64,000 nucleotides of DNA from Amycolatopsis sp. cg9 (GCF_041346945.1 NZ_CP166850.1:2232001-2296000), one strand, 5' to 3'. Shown: positions 25,361-34,261, numbered from the stretch's first letter. Notes: generated by a model from the letters alone, not told the origin. Numbers and translations: made by a program.

Positions 25361-26354
25361 ACTGGTCTTCGTCGGGTGCTACACCGGTGAAGCGGGGAAC
25401 GGCACGGGGATCACGACGTTCTCCCGGTCCGCCTCCGGTTCGCTGACGGAAGTGGCGTCGCTGCCGCTGGAGTGTCCTTCGTGGCTGGTGCGGCACCCGT
25501 CGCTGCCGGTGCTGTACGCGGTGAACGAGACCGCGACCGGGTCCGTGACGGCGTTGTCGTTCGACGCTTCGGGCTCGTTGTCCGTGCTCGGCGCGCTGGA
25601 GACGGGCGGGGCGCACCCGTGCCACCTGGCGGTGACCCCGGACGGCCGGTTCCTGCTGTGCGCCAACTACACCGGCGGCAGCCTCGCGGTGTTCTCGCTG
25701 TCGCCCTCGGGCGCTTTGCTTTCGCGGACCGCGCTGGCGCAGCACACCGGCAGCGGGCCGCGCACCGATCGCCAAGAGGCGGCCCACGTCCACATGGCGC
25801 TCCCCGGCCCGGGCATCGTGAGCGCGGTCGACCTGGGCACCGACGAGATCCGCAGCTACACGCTCACCCCGTCGGGCGGCCTGGAACCGCTGGCGGTGTC
25901 TTCCCTGCCGCCGGGCACCGGCCCGCGCCAGCTGGTCCGGCGGCCGGGAACGGACCTCGCCTACGTCGTCGGGGAGCTGGCCGGCACGCTGGTGACGGTC
26001 CGGGAAACGGCCCCGGGCGCGTTTTCGGTGGTCGCTTCGACCGCGTCGACCGTCAAGCCGCCTTCGGTGCCGAACCTGGTGGCGCACGTGGAACTGGCCG
26101 ACTCGCGCCTGTACCTGTCGAACCGCGGCCCCGACTGCGTGACGGAGTTCGCCCTCGACGAGGCGGCCGCGGTGGCGGACCAGCCGTGCGGGGCGAATCC
26201 CCGGCACTTCGCGTTGGTGGACGGGACGTGCTACGTGGCGGCGCAGTCGGAGGACGCGATCACGGCGTTCACGCTGACCGCGTCCGGGGAGTCGGAGCTG
26301 CGGTACTACCCGACGGGGTCACCGACGTTCGTGCTGCCGGTTTCCCTGCCCTGA
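25353..26354 (+). CDS. lactonase family beta-propeller protein (YbhE/Lactonase_7-like)
   Basis: 333 aa. The opening LVFVGCYTGEAGNGTGITTFSR and repeats such as HPSLPVLYAVNE, GGAHPCHLAVTPDGRFLLCANYTGGSLAVF and TGPRQLVRRPGTDLAYVVGE are characteristic of the seven-bladed 6-phosphogluconolactonase-like fold. Here it is well placed to open galactono-lactone to galactonate between the SDR and the dehydratase. Translationally coupled to the aldolase (8-nt overlap, ATG in GCGCATGG). Its 3' end overlaps the convergent GH36 gene by 49 nt. Confidence 0.85.
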   Translation: MAELVFVGCYTGEAGNGTGITTFSRSASGSLTEVASLPLECPSWLVRHPSLPVLYAVNETATGSVTALSFDASGSLSVLGALETGGAHPCHLAVTPDGRFLLCANYTGGSLAVFSLSPSGALLSRTALAQHTGSGPRTDRQEAAHVHMALPGPGIVSAVDLGTDEIRSYTLTPSGGLEPLAVSSLPPGTGPRQLVRRPGTDLAYVVGELAGTLVTVRETAPGAFSVVASTASTVKPPSVPNLVAHVELADSRLYLSNRGPDCVTEFALDEAAAVADQPCGANPRHFALVDGTCYVAAQSEDAITAFTLTASGESELRYYPTGSPTFVLPVSLP

Positions 26355-28375
26355 CGGCGCAGGACCACGACGTCGGCGTCGTGGTCCGCCGTCCAGTCGA
26401 ACGGGAGGCCCGCGTACTTGAGGTGCGCACCCGAGTACCGGGCCCCCTTTCCGTCCACATAGGACGACTCCGCGCACACCGCGAGCCGCACCCGGGAGGA
26501 CCGGGCCGGGGTCAGTGGGGCCCCCGTCAACGGGCCCGTGCTCCACGCGAGCACGACCACCGTGTCGCCGTCCTCCGAGGTGTACTGCGTGGCCGCGGTC
26601 GGCGCCGTGGGGGCCGACCGCACCCGGGCCGTGCCGTGGTGGAGCACGTCGCGGATCGACTTGTACGCCGTGATCAGCGCGGCCGCCTCGGAATTCTGCG
26701 CCGGGGTCCAGCGTGAGAGATCCGCGCCGATGCCCAGCACGCCCGCCATCGCCGTGACGAAGCGGAAGCGCAGCGAGCGGGGGCGGGGGTCGAAGACGCC
26801 CGGGGAGTCCGTCACCCAGGAGCTCATCAGGTGCGGTGCGTGCATCAGCAGGAACCCGTCCTGGATCGCGAGGCGGTCCAGCGGCCCGGTGTTGTCGCTC
26901 GGCCACACCACGTCCGCGCGGGCCACCGTCGCCAGGTCGGTCCGGCCGCCGCCGCCCGCGCACGCCTCCACCGTCACGTGCGGGTGGGAAGCGCGCAGGT
27001 GGTCCAGCACCGACAGGTACCCCGCGACGTGCTCGGCGTCCAGGTCCGCGAACGGCGAGCCCGGGCGGCCGCGTTCGGTCGGCGGGCGGTTCATGTCCCA
27101 CTTCAGGTACGAAATCGGATACGTCGTCAGCAATGAGTCCAGAGTGGACTTCACGAAGTCCACCACCGAAGGAAGCCCCAGGTCCAGCAGCAGCTGGTTG
27201 CGGATCAACGTCAGCGGGCGGCCGTCGATGCGGTACACCCAGTCCGGGTGCTCCGCGTACAGCCGTGACTTCGGGCTGACCGCCTCCGGCTCGACCCACA
27301 AGCCGAACTCCAGGCCCAGTTCCCGCACCGAGTCGACGAACGCGCCGAACGCCGGTTCCGCGGGCGTCCAGTCGCCGAGGCCGCCGGTGTCGTCGTCGCG
27401 GCCGGTGAACCAGCCGTCGTCCACCACGAACAGCTCGACGCCGAGGTCCGCCGCCCGCTTCGCCAGCTCCAGCTGGTGCGAGGCCCGGACGTCGAAGCCG
27501 GTCGCCTCCCACGAGTTGTACAACACCGGACGCGGGCGCTGCCACCGCGAACCCGCCAGGACACGGTCGTAGTCGTGCCACACCGCGGCCAGTCCCGCCA
27601 GTCCGTCCGCACTGGACGCCAGAGCGACGCGCGGGGTGGCCAGGGTGGCACCCGGTTCCAAGAGAACCGGGCCCGGTGAGGGCAGCCGCCCGGCCCGGAC
27701 GCGCGTCAACCCCGAAGGCTCGACGTCCGCCTCGATGGACCACGAACCCGGCCATTCCAGCGAGACGCCGAAAGCGGGCCCACCGGACGCGTCCTGCACC
27801 GCCAGCCACGGCACGTGCGCGTGCCCGGGGACGCCGAAGCGGCTCTCCATCCGGAAGCCGCCCGCGGGCAGGTCCAGCGAGCGGCGGGTGAACTCCTGCG
27901 ACCACTGGCCGGTCAAGTACGTCAAGCGGGCGCCGGAAACCGTCGGCACGCAGACGCCCGCCGAGCCGAGCCGGTCGAACTCCAAAGTGGACGATCCCGT
28001 GTTCTCGAACTCGACCCAGCGGGTGAGCACGTCGGTCTCCGGGACCGCGCGGTAGCAGAGCACGGCCCGCAAGCCGGAAACCTCGTCCACGAAGGCCAGG
28101 CGCAGGTCAGCACCCGAAGAAGCCGAGTCGAACCGCCACCACGAGCCACCGCGCACGGCGACGTCCGCGCCGGAGAACGGGCGCAGGCCCAGCGGGGCGT
28201 ACTCCACCGGCGCCGCGTCGGCTTCGGTGATGAAGTGCACGGCACCGCGGTTGGCGAACACCGACGGCCCGTCCTCGATCCCGGCCGGTCCCCACGCGAT
28301 GAGCTCGGCCCACCGGGCGGACGGATCCAGCGCCACGGTGTACGAAGTCGTCGCCATCGACACGGTCCACGTCAC
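26306..28375 (-). CDS. cytoplasmic GH36 alpha-galactosidase
   Basis: 689 aa without signal peptide. N-terminal beta-sandwich, then the GH36 barrel starting near RPVLYNSWEATGFDV; the nucleophile Asp is in YLKWDMNRP and the acid/base Asp in WPSDNTGPLDR, with CAGGGGRTDL between them. Hydrolyses alpha-galactosides such as melibiose or raffinose after import. Last gene of the sugar ABC operon: start GTG 28375 overlaps the permease stop in GTGA; an internal ATG at 28357 is possible. Together with the secreted GH27 enzyme it allows digestion outside and inside the cell. It carries two copies of the TCCANNGTGGAC motif. Confidence 0.92.
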   Translation of the reverse strand: MTWTVSMATTSYTVALDPSARWAELIAWGPAGIEDGPSVFANRGAVHFITEADAAPVEYAPLGLRPFSGADVAVRGGSWWRFDSASSGADLRLAFVDEVSGLRAVLCYRAVPETDVLTRWVEFENTGSSTLEFDRLGSAGVCVPTVSGARLTYLTGQWSQEFTRRSLDLPAGGFRMESRFGVPGHAHVPWLAVQDASGGPAFGVSLEWPGSWSIEADVEPSGLTRVRAGRLPSPGPVLLEPGATLATPRVALASSADGLAGLAAVWHDYDRVLAGSRWQRPRPVLYNSWEATGFDVRASHQLELAKRAADLGVELFVVDDGWFTGRDDDTGGLGDWTPAEPAFGAFVDSVRELGLEFGLWVEPEAVSPKSRLYAEHPDWVYRIDGRPLTLIRNQLLLDLGLPSVVDFVKSTLDSLLTTYPISYLKWDMNRPPTERGRPGSPFADLDAEHVAGYLSVLDHLRASHPHVTVEACAGGGGRTDLATVARADVVWPSDNTGPLDRLAIQDGFLLMHAPHLMSSWVTDSPGVFDPRPRSLRFRFVTAMAGVLGIGADLSRWTPAQNSEAAALITAYKSIRDVLHHGTARVRSAPTAPTAATQYTSEDGDTVVVLAWSTGPLTGAPLTPARSSRVRLAVCAESSYVDGKGARYSGAHLKYAGLPFDWTADHDADVVVLRRQGRETGSTNVGDPVG

Positions 28376-29190
28376 TTGATCGCCCCGATCGCGAGCCCGG
28401 AAATGAAGTGCTTCTGGAACCGCAGGAACACGGCCACGGTCGGGACGGCCGCGAGGACCGACCCCGCCGCGATCACGTTCCAGTTGGACACGTACTGCCC
28501 CTGCAGGCCGAGCAGCGCCGGCGTCACCGGCATCACCGAGCCGGTGCGCAGCACGGTGATCGACCACAGCAGGTCGTTGAACGTCCAGGTGAACGCCAGC
28601 GCGCCGAGCGCCGCGAGCGCCGGGCGGGTCATCGGCAGGATGATCCGCCAGAAGATCTGGACGACACCGGCGCCGTCGATCAGCGCGGCCTGCTGCACCT
28701 CGTCCGGGATCGACCGCATGAACCCCTGCAGCACGAACGTGTAGAACCCCAGTCCGAACCCGACCTGGACGACGATCAGCGCGGTCAGCGTGTCGTAGAT
28801 GCCGAGCAGCTCGGCCAGCTTCGCCACCGGTACCAGCAGGATCTGCGGCGGCAGCAGGTTGCCGGACAGCATCACCAGGATCAGCGTGCGGCGAAACGGG
28901 ATCGCGTACCGGCTCAGCGCGAACGCCGCCGCCGCGCTCAGCAGCAGCGCGAGCAGCACCGTCGGGATGGTGACGAGCAGGCTGTTCAGCATCGCGTGCC
29001 CACCGCCGCCCTCGCCCCACGCCTGGCCGAAGCCGTCGAGCGTGAACGACGAAGGCAGCGCGCCCAGCCCGTTCGACGCGATGTCCGGAAAGGACCGGAC
29101 GCTCGTGGTCAGCACGAGCAGGATCGGCAGCAGCCACAGCACCGCGAGCCCGCCCGCGACCAGGTGGAAACCGAAGGTCCGCGGCTTCAC
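28372..29190 (-). CDS. carbohydrate ABC transporter permease (MalG-like)
   Basis: 272 aa, six predicted TM helices. The C-terminal half has the EAA loop EVQQAALIDGAGVVQIFWRIILPMTRPALAALG, which contacts the ATPase. Such importers use the shared MsiK-type ATPase encoded elsewhere in actinobacteria; none is found in this operon. GTG 29190 overlaps the upstream permease stop in GTGA. Likely imports alpha-galactosides for the GH36 enzyme downstream. Confidence 0.92.
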   Translation of the reverse strand: MKPRTFGFHLVAGGLAVLWLLPILLVLTTSVRSFPDIASNGLGALPSSFTLDGFGQAWGEGGGGHAMLNSLLVTIPTVLLALLLSAAAAFALSRYAIPFRRTLILVMLSGNLLPPQILLVPVAKLAELLGIYDTLTALIVVQVGFGLGFYTFVLQGFMRSIPDEVQQAALIDGAGVVQIFWRIILPMTRPALAALGALAFTWTFNDLLWSITVLRTGSVMPVTPALLGLQGQYVSNWNVIAAGSVLAAVPTVAVFLRFQKHFISGLAIGAIK

Positions 29191-30104
29191 GAGTCCTCCC
29201 GGAAGGCACGCACGAGGTAGGTGACGATCACGCCGAACGCCAGCACGAAGATCACCACGGCCAGCGCGGACGCGTAGCCGAGCCGCAGCGACTGGAACGC
29301 CGTCGCGTACATGTACGTGCTGAGCAGCTCGGACGAGTGGTACGGCCCGCCCTTCGTCATCGACCAGACGACGTCGAAGGAGCGCAGGGAGTCGATGATG
29401 ATCACCGACAGGACGACGGAGTTGACGCTGCGCAGCTGCGGCCACGTCACGTTGCGGAACTGCTGCCACGCGGTGGCACCGTCCAATTTGGCCGCCTCGT
29501 AGAGCGCCGGGTCGATGCCCTTGAGCCCGGCCAGGTACAGCACCATGACGTACCCGACCTGGCGCCACAGCGCCGGCACGAGCACCGCGTACAGCGCGGT
29601 CTTCGGGTCGGCCAGCCACGAGTGCTGCCAGCTTTCCAGCCCGAGCGCGCCGAGCACCTTGTTGAAGACGCCGTCCGGCTGGTAGATCACCTGCCAGATC
29701 AGCGACGTCGCGACCAGCGAGAACACCACCGGCGTGAACAGCGCGGCCCGGTAGAACCCGACCCCGCGCCGCTCGCGCTGCAGGAGCGTGGCCAACGCGA
29801 GCCCGCCGGCCGCCGAGAGCCCGCCGAAGAGCACCAGCCAGATCACCGTGTCCAGCGCGGCGGTCTTGAAGATGTCGTCGGAGAACATCTCGGCGAAGTT
29901 CCCGAAGCCGACGAACGCCGGCGCCGAGACGCCGTCCCAGTTCGTCAGCGCCAGGTAGAACCCCTGCAGCGCGGGCCAGAACACCCAGAACCCCTCGACC
30001 AGGAGGGGTACCAGGACGAACGCGAGCAGCACGGGCGAGACGCGGCGACGGCGCTTCGGGGCCCGCGCCGCCGTCTTCGGCCGTTCGGCGGTCAGCACCG
30101 CCAT
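29187..30104 (-). CDS. carbohydrate ABC transporter permease (MalF-like)
   Basis: 305 aa. A short basic N-terminus (RAPKRRRRVSPVLL) precedes the first of six TM helices; the EAA loop is DPALYEAAKLDGATAWQQFRNVTWPQLRSVN. Forms the heterodimeric channel with the following permease. ATG 30104 lies 1 nt after the binding-protein stop, so the operon is tightly packed. Confidence 0.92.
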   Translation of the reverse strand: MAVLTAERPKTAARAPKRRRRVSPVLLAFVLVPLLVEGFWVFWPALQGFYLALTNWDGVSAPAFVGFGNFAEMFSDDIFKTAALDTVIWLVLFGGLSAAGGLALATLLQRERRGVGFYRAALFTPVVFSLVATSLIWQVIYQPDGVFNKVLGALGLESWQHSWLADPKTALYAVLVPALWRQVGYVMVLYLAGLKGIDPALYEAAKLDGATAWQQFRNVTWPQLRSVNSVVLSVIIIDSLRSFDVVWSMTKGGPYHSSELLSTYMYATAFQSLRLGYASALAVVIFVLAFGVIVTYLVRAFREDS

Positions 30105-30105
30105 G

Positions 30106-31404
30106 TCAGGACTGCCAGACCTTCTGCGCGGCGGTCTGCCAGTCGGCCAGGATCGAGTCGAGCTCGTTCGGCTTCTGGATGAACCGGATCAGCGCGGCGT
30201 CGGCGGTCGGCTGCAGCGCGTCGGAGGAGTCGCGGTTGAAGAACTGCGTGATCTCCTTGGCGTCCGCGAGCATCTTCCGTCCCTTTTGGACCAGTGGTGT
30301 GCCGGTGTCCTTCGCGGACGGGTTGGTCGGCAGCACGGTGCCGGAGGAGTTCTTGATGTAGAGCTCCTGCGCCTCGGCGGTCGCGACGTAGGAGAACCAC
30401 TCCTTGACCTCGGCGACGTGCGGCGTGCGCGCGCTGGCGAAGAAGCCGTCGGTCGGGCCCTCTTCGGCGACCGGCACCGCGGGGTCGAGGATCGGGAACT
30501 GGAAGAAGTCGAGGTCGCCGAGCGCGTCCTTCGGCGCGGCGTCGGCGAAGAACGTGCCGGTCAGGACCATGCCGGTGCGGCCCTGCAGCAGCACGGTGGT
30601 GGCGTCCTGGAACGCGATCGCGGTGCCGTTCGGGTCGAAGTACGGCAGGGCCTGGCGCCACGGGTCGAAGACCTTCTTGACGCGCGGGTCGTCGAAGCGC
30701 TGCTTGCCCGCGAGCAACTCGCGGTGGAAGGGCGCGCCGTTGATCCGGATGTTCAGGTAGTCGAACCACGCCGACGCGGTCCACGGCGTGTTGCCGCCCG
30801 CGCCGAGGCCGATCGGCGCGATCCCCTTGCCCTTCAGGGTTTCGCAGAGCGCGAGGAACTCGGTCCAGTTCGTCGGCGGCTGGACGCCCCACTTCGCGAA
30901 GTTGGACTTCCGGTAGAAGAAGCCCCACCAGTAGTAGGACGTCGGGACGAAGACCTGGTGCCCGGCACCGTCGCCGGAGAGCGCGCGGAAGGCGGCGCTG
31001 TAGCCGTCCATGGTCTGCCAGACGTCGCCGATGTCGAGAAGCAGGCCCTTGCGGGCGTAGCCGGACAGCAGCGAACCCGGGTACCACGTGTAGGTGTCGG
31101 GCGGGTTGGCCGCGGTGAGGTAGCTGGGCAGCTGGGTGCGGAAGGTTTCCGACGCCACCGTGTTCACGGTCGCCGTCGCGCCGCCCTTCTCGCCGAACGC
31201 CTTGGCCAGCGCCTCGATGGCCTTCTTGGCTTCGGGCGAGGACAGGTTCGACTGGACGGTGACCGCGCCGGCGGCCTGCTTGACCGGGCCGTTGGACGCG
31301 GAAGTGGCGCAGGCGGCGAGGAAGCTGCTCGAGCCGATGGCCCCCAGCCCGGCGAGGCTCGCGTTGCGCAGGAAACGACGGCGGGACAGGCCGGCACTCG
31401 TCAT
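30106..31404 (-). CDS. sugar-binding lipoprotein, Tat-exported
   Basis: 432 aa family 1 extracellular solute-binding protein. The N-terminus has a twin-arginine signal (SRRRFLRNAS) and a lipobox ending LAAC near residue 32, so it is folded before export and lipid anchored. The body matches sugar-binding proteins of ABC importers (TYTWYPGSLLSGYARKGLLLDIGDVW, YYWWGFFYRKSNFAKWG with several aromatics likely lining the sugar pocket). First gene of the operon with two permeases and GH36. ATG 31404 follows AAAGGGG. The promoter with GntR-type operator is ~90 nt upstream. Confidence 0.92.
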   Translation of the reverse strand: MTSAGLSRRRFLRNASLAGLGAIGSSSFLAACATSASNGPVKQAAGAVTVQSNLSSPEAKKAIEALAKAFGEKGGATATVNTVASETFRTQLPSYLTAANPPDTYTWYPGSLLSGYARKGLLLDIGDVWQTMDGYSAAFRALSGDGAGHQVFVPTSYYWWGFFYRKSNFAKWGVQPPTNWTEFLALCETLKGKGIAPIGLGAGGNTPWTASAWFDYLNIRINGAPFHRELLAGKQRFDDPRVKKVFDPWRQALPYFDPNGTAIAFQDATTVLLQGRTGMVLTGTFFADAAPKDALGDLDFFQFPILDPAVPVAEEGPTDGFFASARTPHVAEVKEWFSYVATAEAQELYIKNSSGTVLPTNPSAKDTGTPLVQKGRKMLADAKEITQFFNRDSSDALQPTADAALIRFIQKPNELDSILADWQTAAQKVWQS

Positions 31405-31470
31405 GTCGTGACCCCTTTGTCTTGGCGCGCTGTCTAGGTGCCCGCACGGGCGTGACTGCTGCCAAAGAGT

Positions 31471-31537
31471 GCAACCGGGCGCCGCCGCTGTCAAGATGTA
31501 TTCATAATTTATGACGACTTCGCAGGCAGCGTAGGAT
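31471..31537. promoter_or_regulatory. divergent operator-promoter of sugar ABC operon and gntR-type gene
   Basis: TCATAATTTATGA at 31502-31514 is a perfect 13-bp palindrome. On the minus strand it is followed after 7 nt by TTGACA (31494-31489), the -35 box for the sugar ABC operon. On the plus strand its right half supplies TTATGA (31509-31514), 17 nt before TAGGAT (31532-31537), a likely promoter for the regulator gene. A bound repressor would block both. The layout matches the module at 24672-24723. Confidence 0.7.
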
Positions 31538-31575
31538 GACGGTCCGCCAGTCCGCCAGCTGAGAGGGCCCCTCCA

Positions 31576-32277
31576 TTGACCGAACACCGGCCACGCGGGT
31601 TGCACGGCCAGACCGTGGAGGCACTGGCCAGCCGGATCCTCTCCGACGAGTGGGGCGAGGGAACCGTCCTCGACCTGCCGGCACTGCGCGAAGAGCTCGA
31701 CATCAGCCTGACCGCGCTGCGCGAAGCGCTGAAAGTGCTGGCCGCGAAGGGCATGATCGACGCCCGGCAGAAGCGCGGCACGTTCGTCCAGCCGCGCGAG
31801 AAGTGGAACATGCTCGACGCCGACGTGATGCGCTGGCAGACCGCGGCCGCCGACGACCCGGGCCTGCTCGACGAGCTCACCGAAGTCCGCGCGGTCGTGG
31901 AGCCCGCCGCGGCCCGGATCGCCGCCGGGCGCGCGTCGGAGGAGGACGTCGAGGGGCTGCGGGAAGCGCTCGCCGACATGGCCGCGGCCGCCGGCGACGC
32001 GGAGGCGAGCGTCCAGGCCGACCTCGCCTTCCACCGGCGGCTGATGGCCGCCACCCACAACAACTTCCTGATGCGGATGGAGCGGGTCATCGCGATCGGC
32101 CTGGCCGAGCGCGACAAGCTGGTGCACGGGGCGTCATCGGCGGAGGACCCGGTGCCGAGCCACCGGAAGGTCTTCGACGCGATCGTGTCCGGCGACCCCG
32201 CGGCAGCCGAGCAGGCGATGCTGGCCCTGGTCACGAAGTCCCGCGACGACCTCGAGCGGGCTCAGCGCAAGTCGTGA
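31576..32277 (+). CDS. GntR-family regulator, FadR/FCD subfamily (DgoR-like)
   Basis: 233 aa. N-terminal winged helix (LHGQTVEALASRILSDEW ... LREELDISLTALREALKVLAAKGMIDARQKRGTFV) and a C-terminal all-helical FCD domain with likely metal/ligand residues in ADLAFHRRLMAATHN and SHRKVFDAI. Relatives such as DgoR sense galactonate-like acids. Start is TTG at 31576, eight bases after GAGAGGG. It is divergent from the sugar ABC operon and its promoter overlaps the shared palindrome, so autoregulation and control of both galactose operons is the natural inference. Confidence 0.87.
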   Translation: MTEHRPRGLHGQTVEALASRILSDEWGEGTVLDLPALREELDISLTALREALKVLAAKGMIDARQKRGTFVQPREKWNMLDADVMRWQTAAADDPGLLDELTEVRAVVEPAAARIAAGRASEEDVEGLREALADMAAAAGDAEASVQADLAFHRRLMAATHNNFLMRMERVIAIGLAERDKLVHGASSAEDPVPSHRKVFDAIVSGDPAAAEQAMLALVTKSRDDLERAQRKS

Positions 32278-32281
32278 GCGC

Positions 32282-32872
32282 TCAGGCCAGCGCGGCCTGG
32301 AGCATGCGGGCCGCGGCCGCGCGGGGTTCGGGGTCGATCTCGATCAGCGCGTTCACGACCGCGCCGTCGACCAGGGCGATCAGCCGCTCGAGGTCGGTGG
32401 CGGAGACCGGCGTGCCCGAGCGGGCGAAGATCTCCGTCAGCAGCTCGTTGAGCTGGGCCGACAGCGTCCGCATCAACGGCCGCAGGTAGGGCCGGCGGCC
32501 GGTCGCGACCAGCCGCTCGTAGCGCAGGAGGACGGCTTCGGCGTCGGCCTCCGGGTCGCCGCTCTCCGGGCCCAGCAGCATCTCCAGCACCAGCTCGACC
32601 GTCGCCTGCACGCCGCGGTTGCGGGTCGCCAGCTCCTCGAGCCGGCGGCGACCCGTCTCCAGCTCGGCGTTCGCGTGGTGCTCGACGGCCGCCGTGACGA
32701 GCTCCTCGAGCGAGTCGAAGTAGTACGTCGTCGACGCGAGCGGCAGGCCGGCCCGTTCGGCGACCGCCCGGTGCCGGACGGCGTCGAACCCGCCCTCGGC
32801 GAGCAGCTTCGCGGCGGCCTCGACGAGCGCGGCGCGGCGTCGCTCCCCCTTCGGGGTGGTCGCTCCGGTCAT
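32282..32872 (-). CDS. TetR family transcriptional regulator
   Basis: 196 aa. HTH region RRAALVEAAAKLLAEGGFDAVRHRAVAERAGLPLASTTYYFDSLEEL is classic TetR_N; the rest is the helical ligand domain with no recognisable specificity. Converges on the GntR gene with 4 nt between stops and is divergent from no obvious target, so its regulon is unknown. The ATG at 32872 has no clear SD and may be leaderless. Confidence 0.88.
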   Translation of the reverse strand: MTGATTPKGERRRAALVEAAAKLLAEGGFDAVRHRAVAERAGLPLASTTYYFDSLEELVTAAVEHHANAELETGRRRLEELATRNRGVQATVELVLEMLLGPESGDPEADAEAVLLRYERLVATGRRPYLRPLMRTLSAQLNELLTEIFARSGTPVSATDLERLIALVDGAVVNALIEIDPEPRAAAARMLQAALA

Positions 32873-32906
32873 GGCCGGTCATTCTGCCAACCGGGCGAAC
32901 CCGGGC

Positions 32907-33623
32907 TCAGAAGCGGGCCGCGAGTGCGCGCGCGAACTGGTCCACTTGCCCCGCGTACGGCGCTGTCGCCCCGGCGGCAGGCACGCTGACCAGCAGGAGC
33001 TGCCCGCCGGACGCCGTGGGGACCTGCGCCGTGACCGTGCCGGCCGGCTGGGACTTGAAGACCACCGGGATGCCCTTCGGGTACACCGCCGCGGCCACTT
33101 CGCCACCCGGCACCGGGAACCCGGCGGATCGCGAGGCCGTCGAACAGGCGCCGCCCGGGGACGCCTGGGAAGCGGCGACGGGGACGGGGAGCTCGCCAGC
33201 GAGGGCGATGGCGAGCTCCCCGTCCACCTGTTCGCACCCGGAGGCGCCTTCGGCCAGGTGGCCGGTCTTCCCGCCCCCGTCACCCCCCTGCTGAGGTGGC
33301 TGGGCCGGGAAGTTCGGTGACTCCCCACCGACTTGAGGACGCATCGAGCCGTCCCCGGGTTGCGCGGAGCCGGCTTCCGATTGCGCCGACACGGCGTTGT
33401 CCTTGGCCGCGGTCAACGATCCCGGGGTACCCCCGGACAGCACTCCGTACGCACCGAATCCGACGACGACCAGCGCGGCGGCGCTCACGCCCGCCGTGAT
33501 CCGGTTGCGGCGGCGCACGGTCTGGCGGCGGGACTCGCGGACGACGTCGTCCTGGGAGAACGTGGGTGCGGGCGCCTCCGGCGGCGCGGCGGAGAACAAC
33601 GAGCGCAGCTCCTGCTCATCCAT
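32907..33623 (-). CDS. membrane-anchored putative anti-sigma partner
   Basis: 238 aa. Cytoplasmic N-terminus of ~40 residues (MDEQELRSLFSAAPPEAP...RESRRQTVRRRNR), one TM helix (about residues 42-63, ITAGVSAAALVVVGFGAYGV) and an outer domain with a low-complexity Pro/Gly/Gln linker followed by a small domain with two cysteines. Position directly after a sigma gene, with 8-nt overlap, and topology suggest it restrains that sigma factor. The zinc-binding HxxxCxxC motif of ZAS anti-sigma factors is absent. Function is inferred from context only. Confidence 0.7.
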   Translation of the reverse strand: MDEQELRSLFSAAPPEAPAPTFSQDDVVRESRRQTVRRRNRITAGVSAAALVVVGFGAYGVLSGGTPGSLTAAKDNAVSAQSEAGSAQPGDGSMRPQVGGESPNFPAQPPQQGGDGGGKTGHLAEGASGCEQVDGELAIALAGELPVPVAASQASPGGACSTASRSAGFPVPGGEVAAAVYPKGIPVVFKSQPAGTVTAQVPTASGGQLLLVSVPAAGATAPYAGQVDQFARALAARF

Positions 33624-34161
33624 TGGTCTCCACCTCCCGTTCCAGCACCTGCTTGAGGTTGGCCAGCCCGCGCGCGGTCTGGCTCTTCACGTTGCCTTCG
33701 CTGCAGCCCAGCGCCTTCGCCGCGCTGGTCACGTCGAGTCCTTCGAAGTACCGCATGACCAGCACCGCCCGCTGCCTGGGCGGCACTTCCTTCAACGCCG
33801 CGAGCAGGTCTTCCCTGGTCGCGACGAGGTCGTCGAGGCCGGGCGAGTCGTCGGCCGGTTCCGGCAGCGTCTCGGTCTGCCACTCCCGCCGCCACGGACG
33901 CCGCGATTCGTCGATCGACGCCCGGACGAGCGTCTTGCGGACGTACGCGTCGGTCGCCGCGCGATCCCTGATCTTCGTCCACCTCCGGTGCAGTGCGACG
34001 AACGCCGTCTGCGCGAGGTCGTCCGCCCGGTGCCAGTCTCCGCAGAGCATGTACGCGGTCCGGCGCACGGCGTCCCGCCTGGCGGCGAAGTACTCCGCGA
34101 ACTCCTCCTCGTCGCGCTGGTCCACGCGCAGTCGTGCTCCGCTCTGTTGTCGTTCGCCCAT
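33616..34161 (-). CDS. SigE-family ECF-type RNA polymerase sigma factor
   Basis: 181 aa with sigma region 2 (EEFAEYFAARRDAVRRTAYMLCGDWHRADDLAQTAFVALHRRW) and region 4 (LKEVPPRQRAVLVMRYFEGLDVTSAAKALGCSEGNVKSQTARGLANL), lacking regions 1 and 3. This is the SigE family frequent in actinomycetes (the name is that of the domain family, not of mycobacterial SigE). The start may be ATG 34161 or GTG 34125 (VDQRDEEEFAEY, closer to the usual family start); neither has a strong SD. Cotranscribed with the downstream membrane protein. Confidence 0.88.
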   Translation of the reverse strand: MGERQQSGARLRVDQRDEEEFAEYFAARRDAVRRTAYMLCGDWHRADDLAQTAFVALHRRWTKIRDRAATDAYVRKTLVRASIDESRRPWRREWQTETLPEPADDSPGLDDLVATREDLLAALKEVPPRQRAVLVMRYFEGLDVTSAAKALGCSEGNVKSQTARGLANLKQVLEREVETNG

Positions 34162-34261
34162 GAGGACGGAATCAGGGGCGTCCACGGTTGCACGGACCGA
34201 GTGGGTTCGACCACCCGAGGGCTGATTGATCCCCGCGAGGTGGGTGTGATGTGATCGCTCT

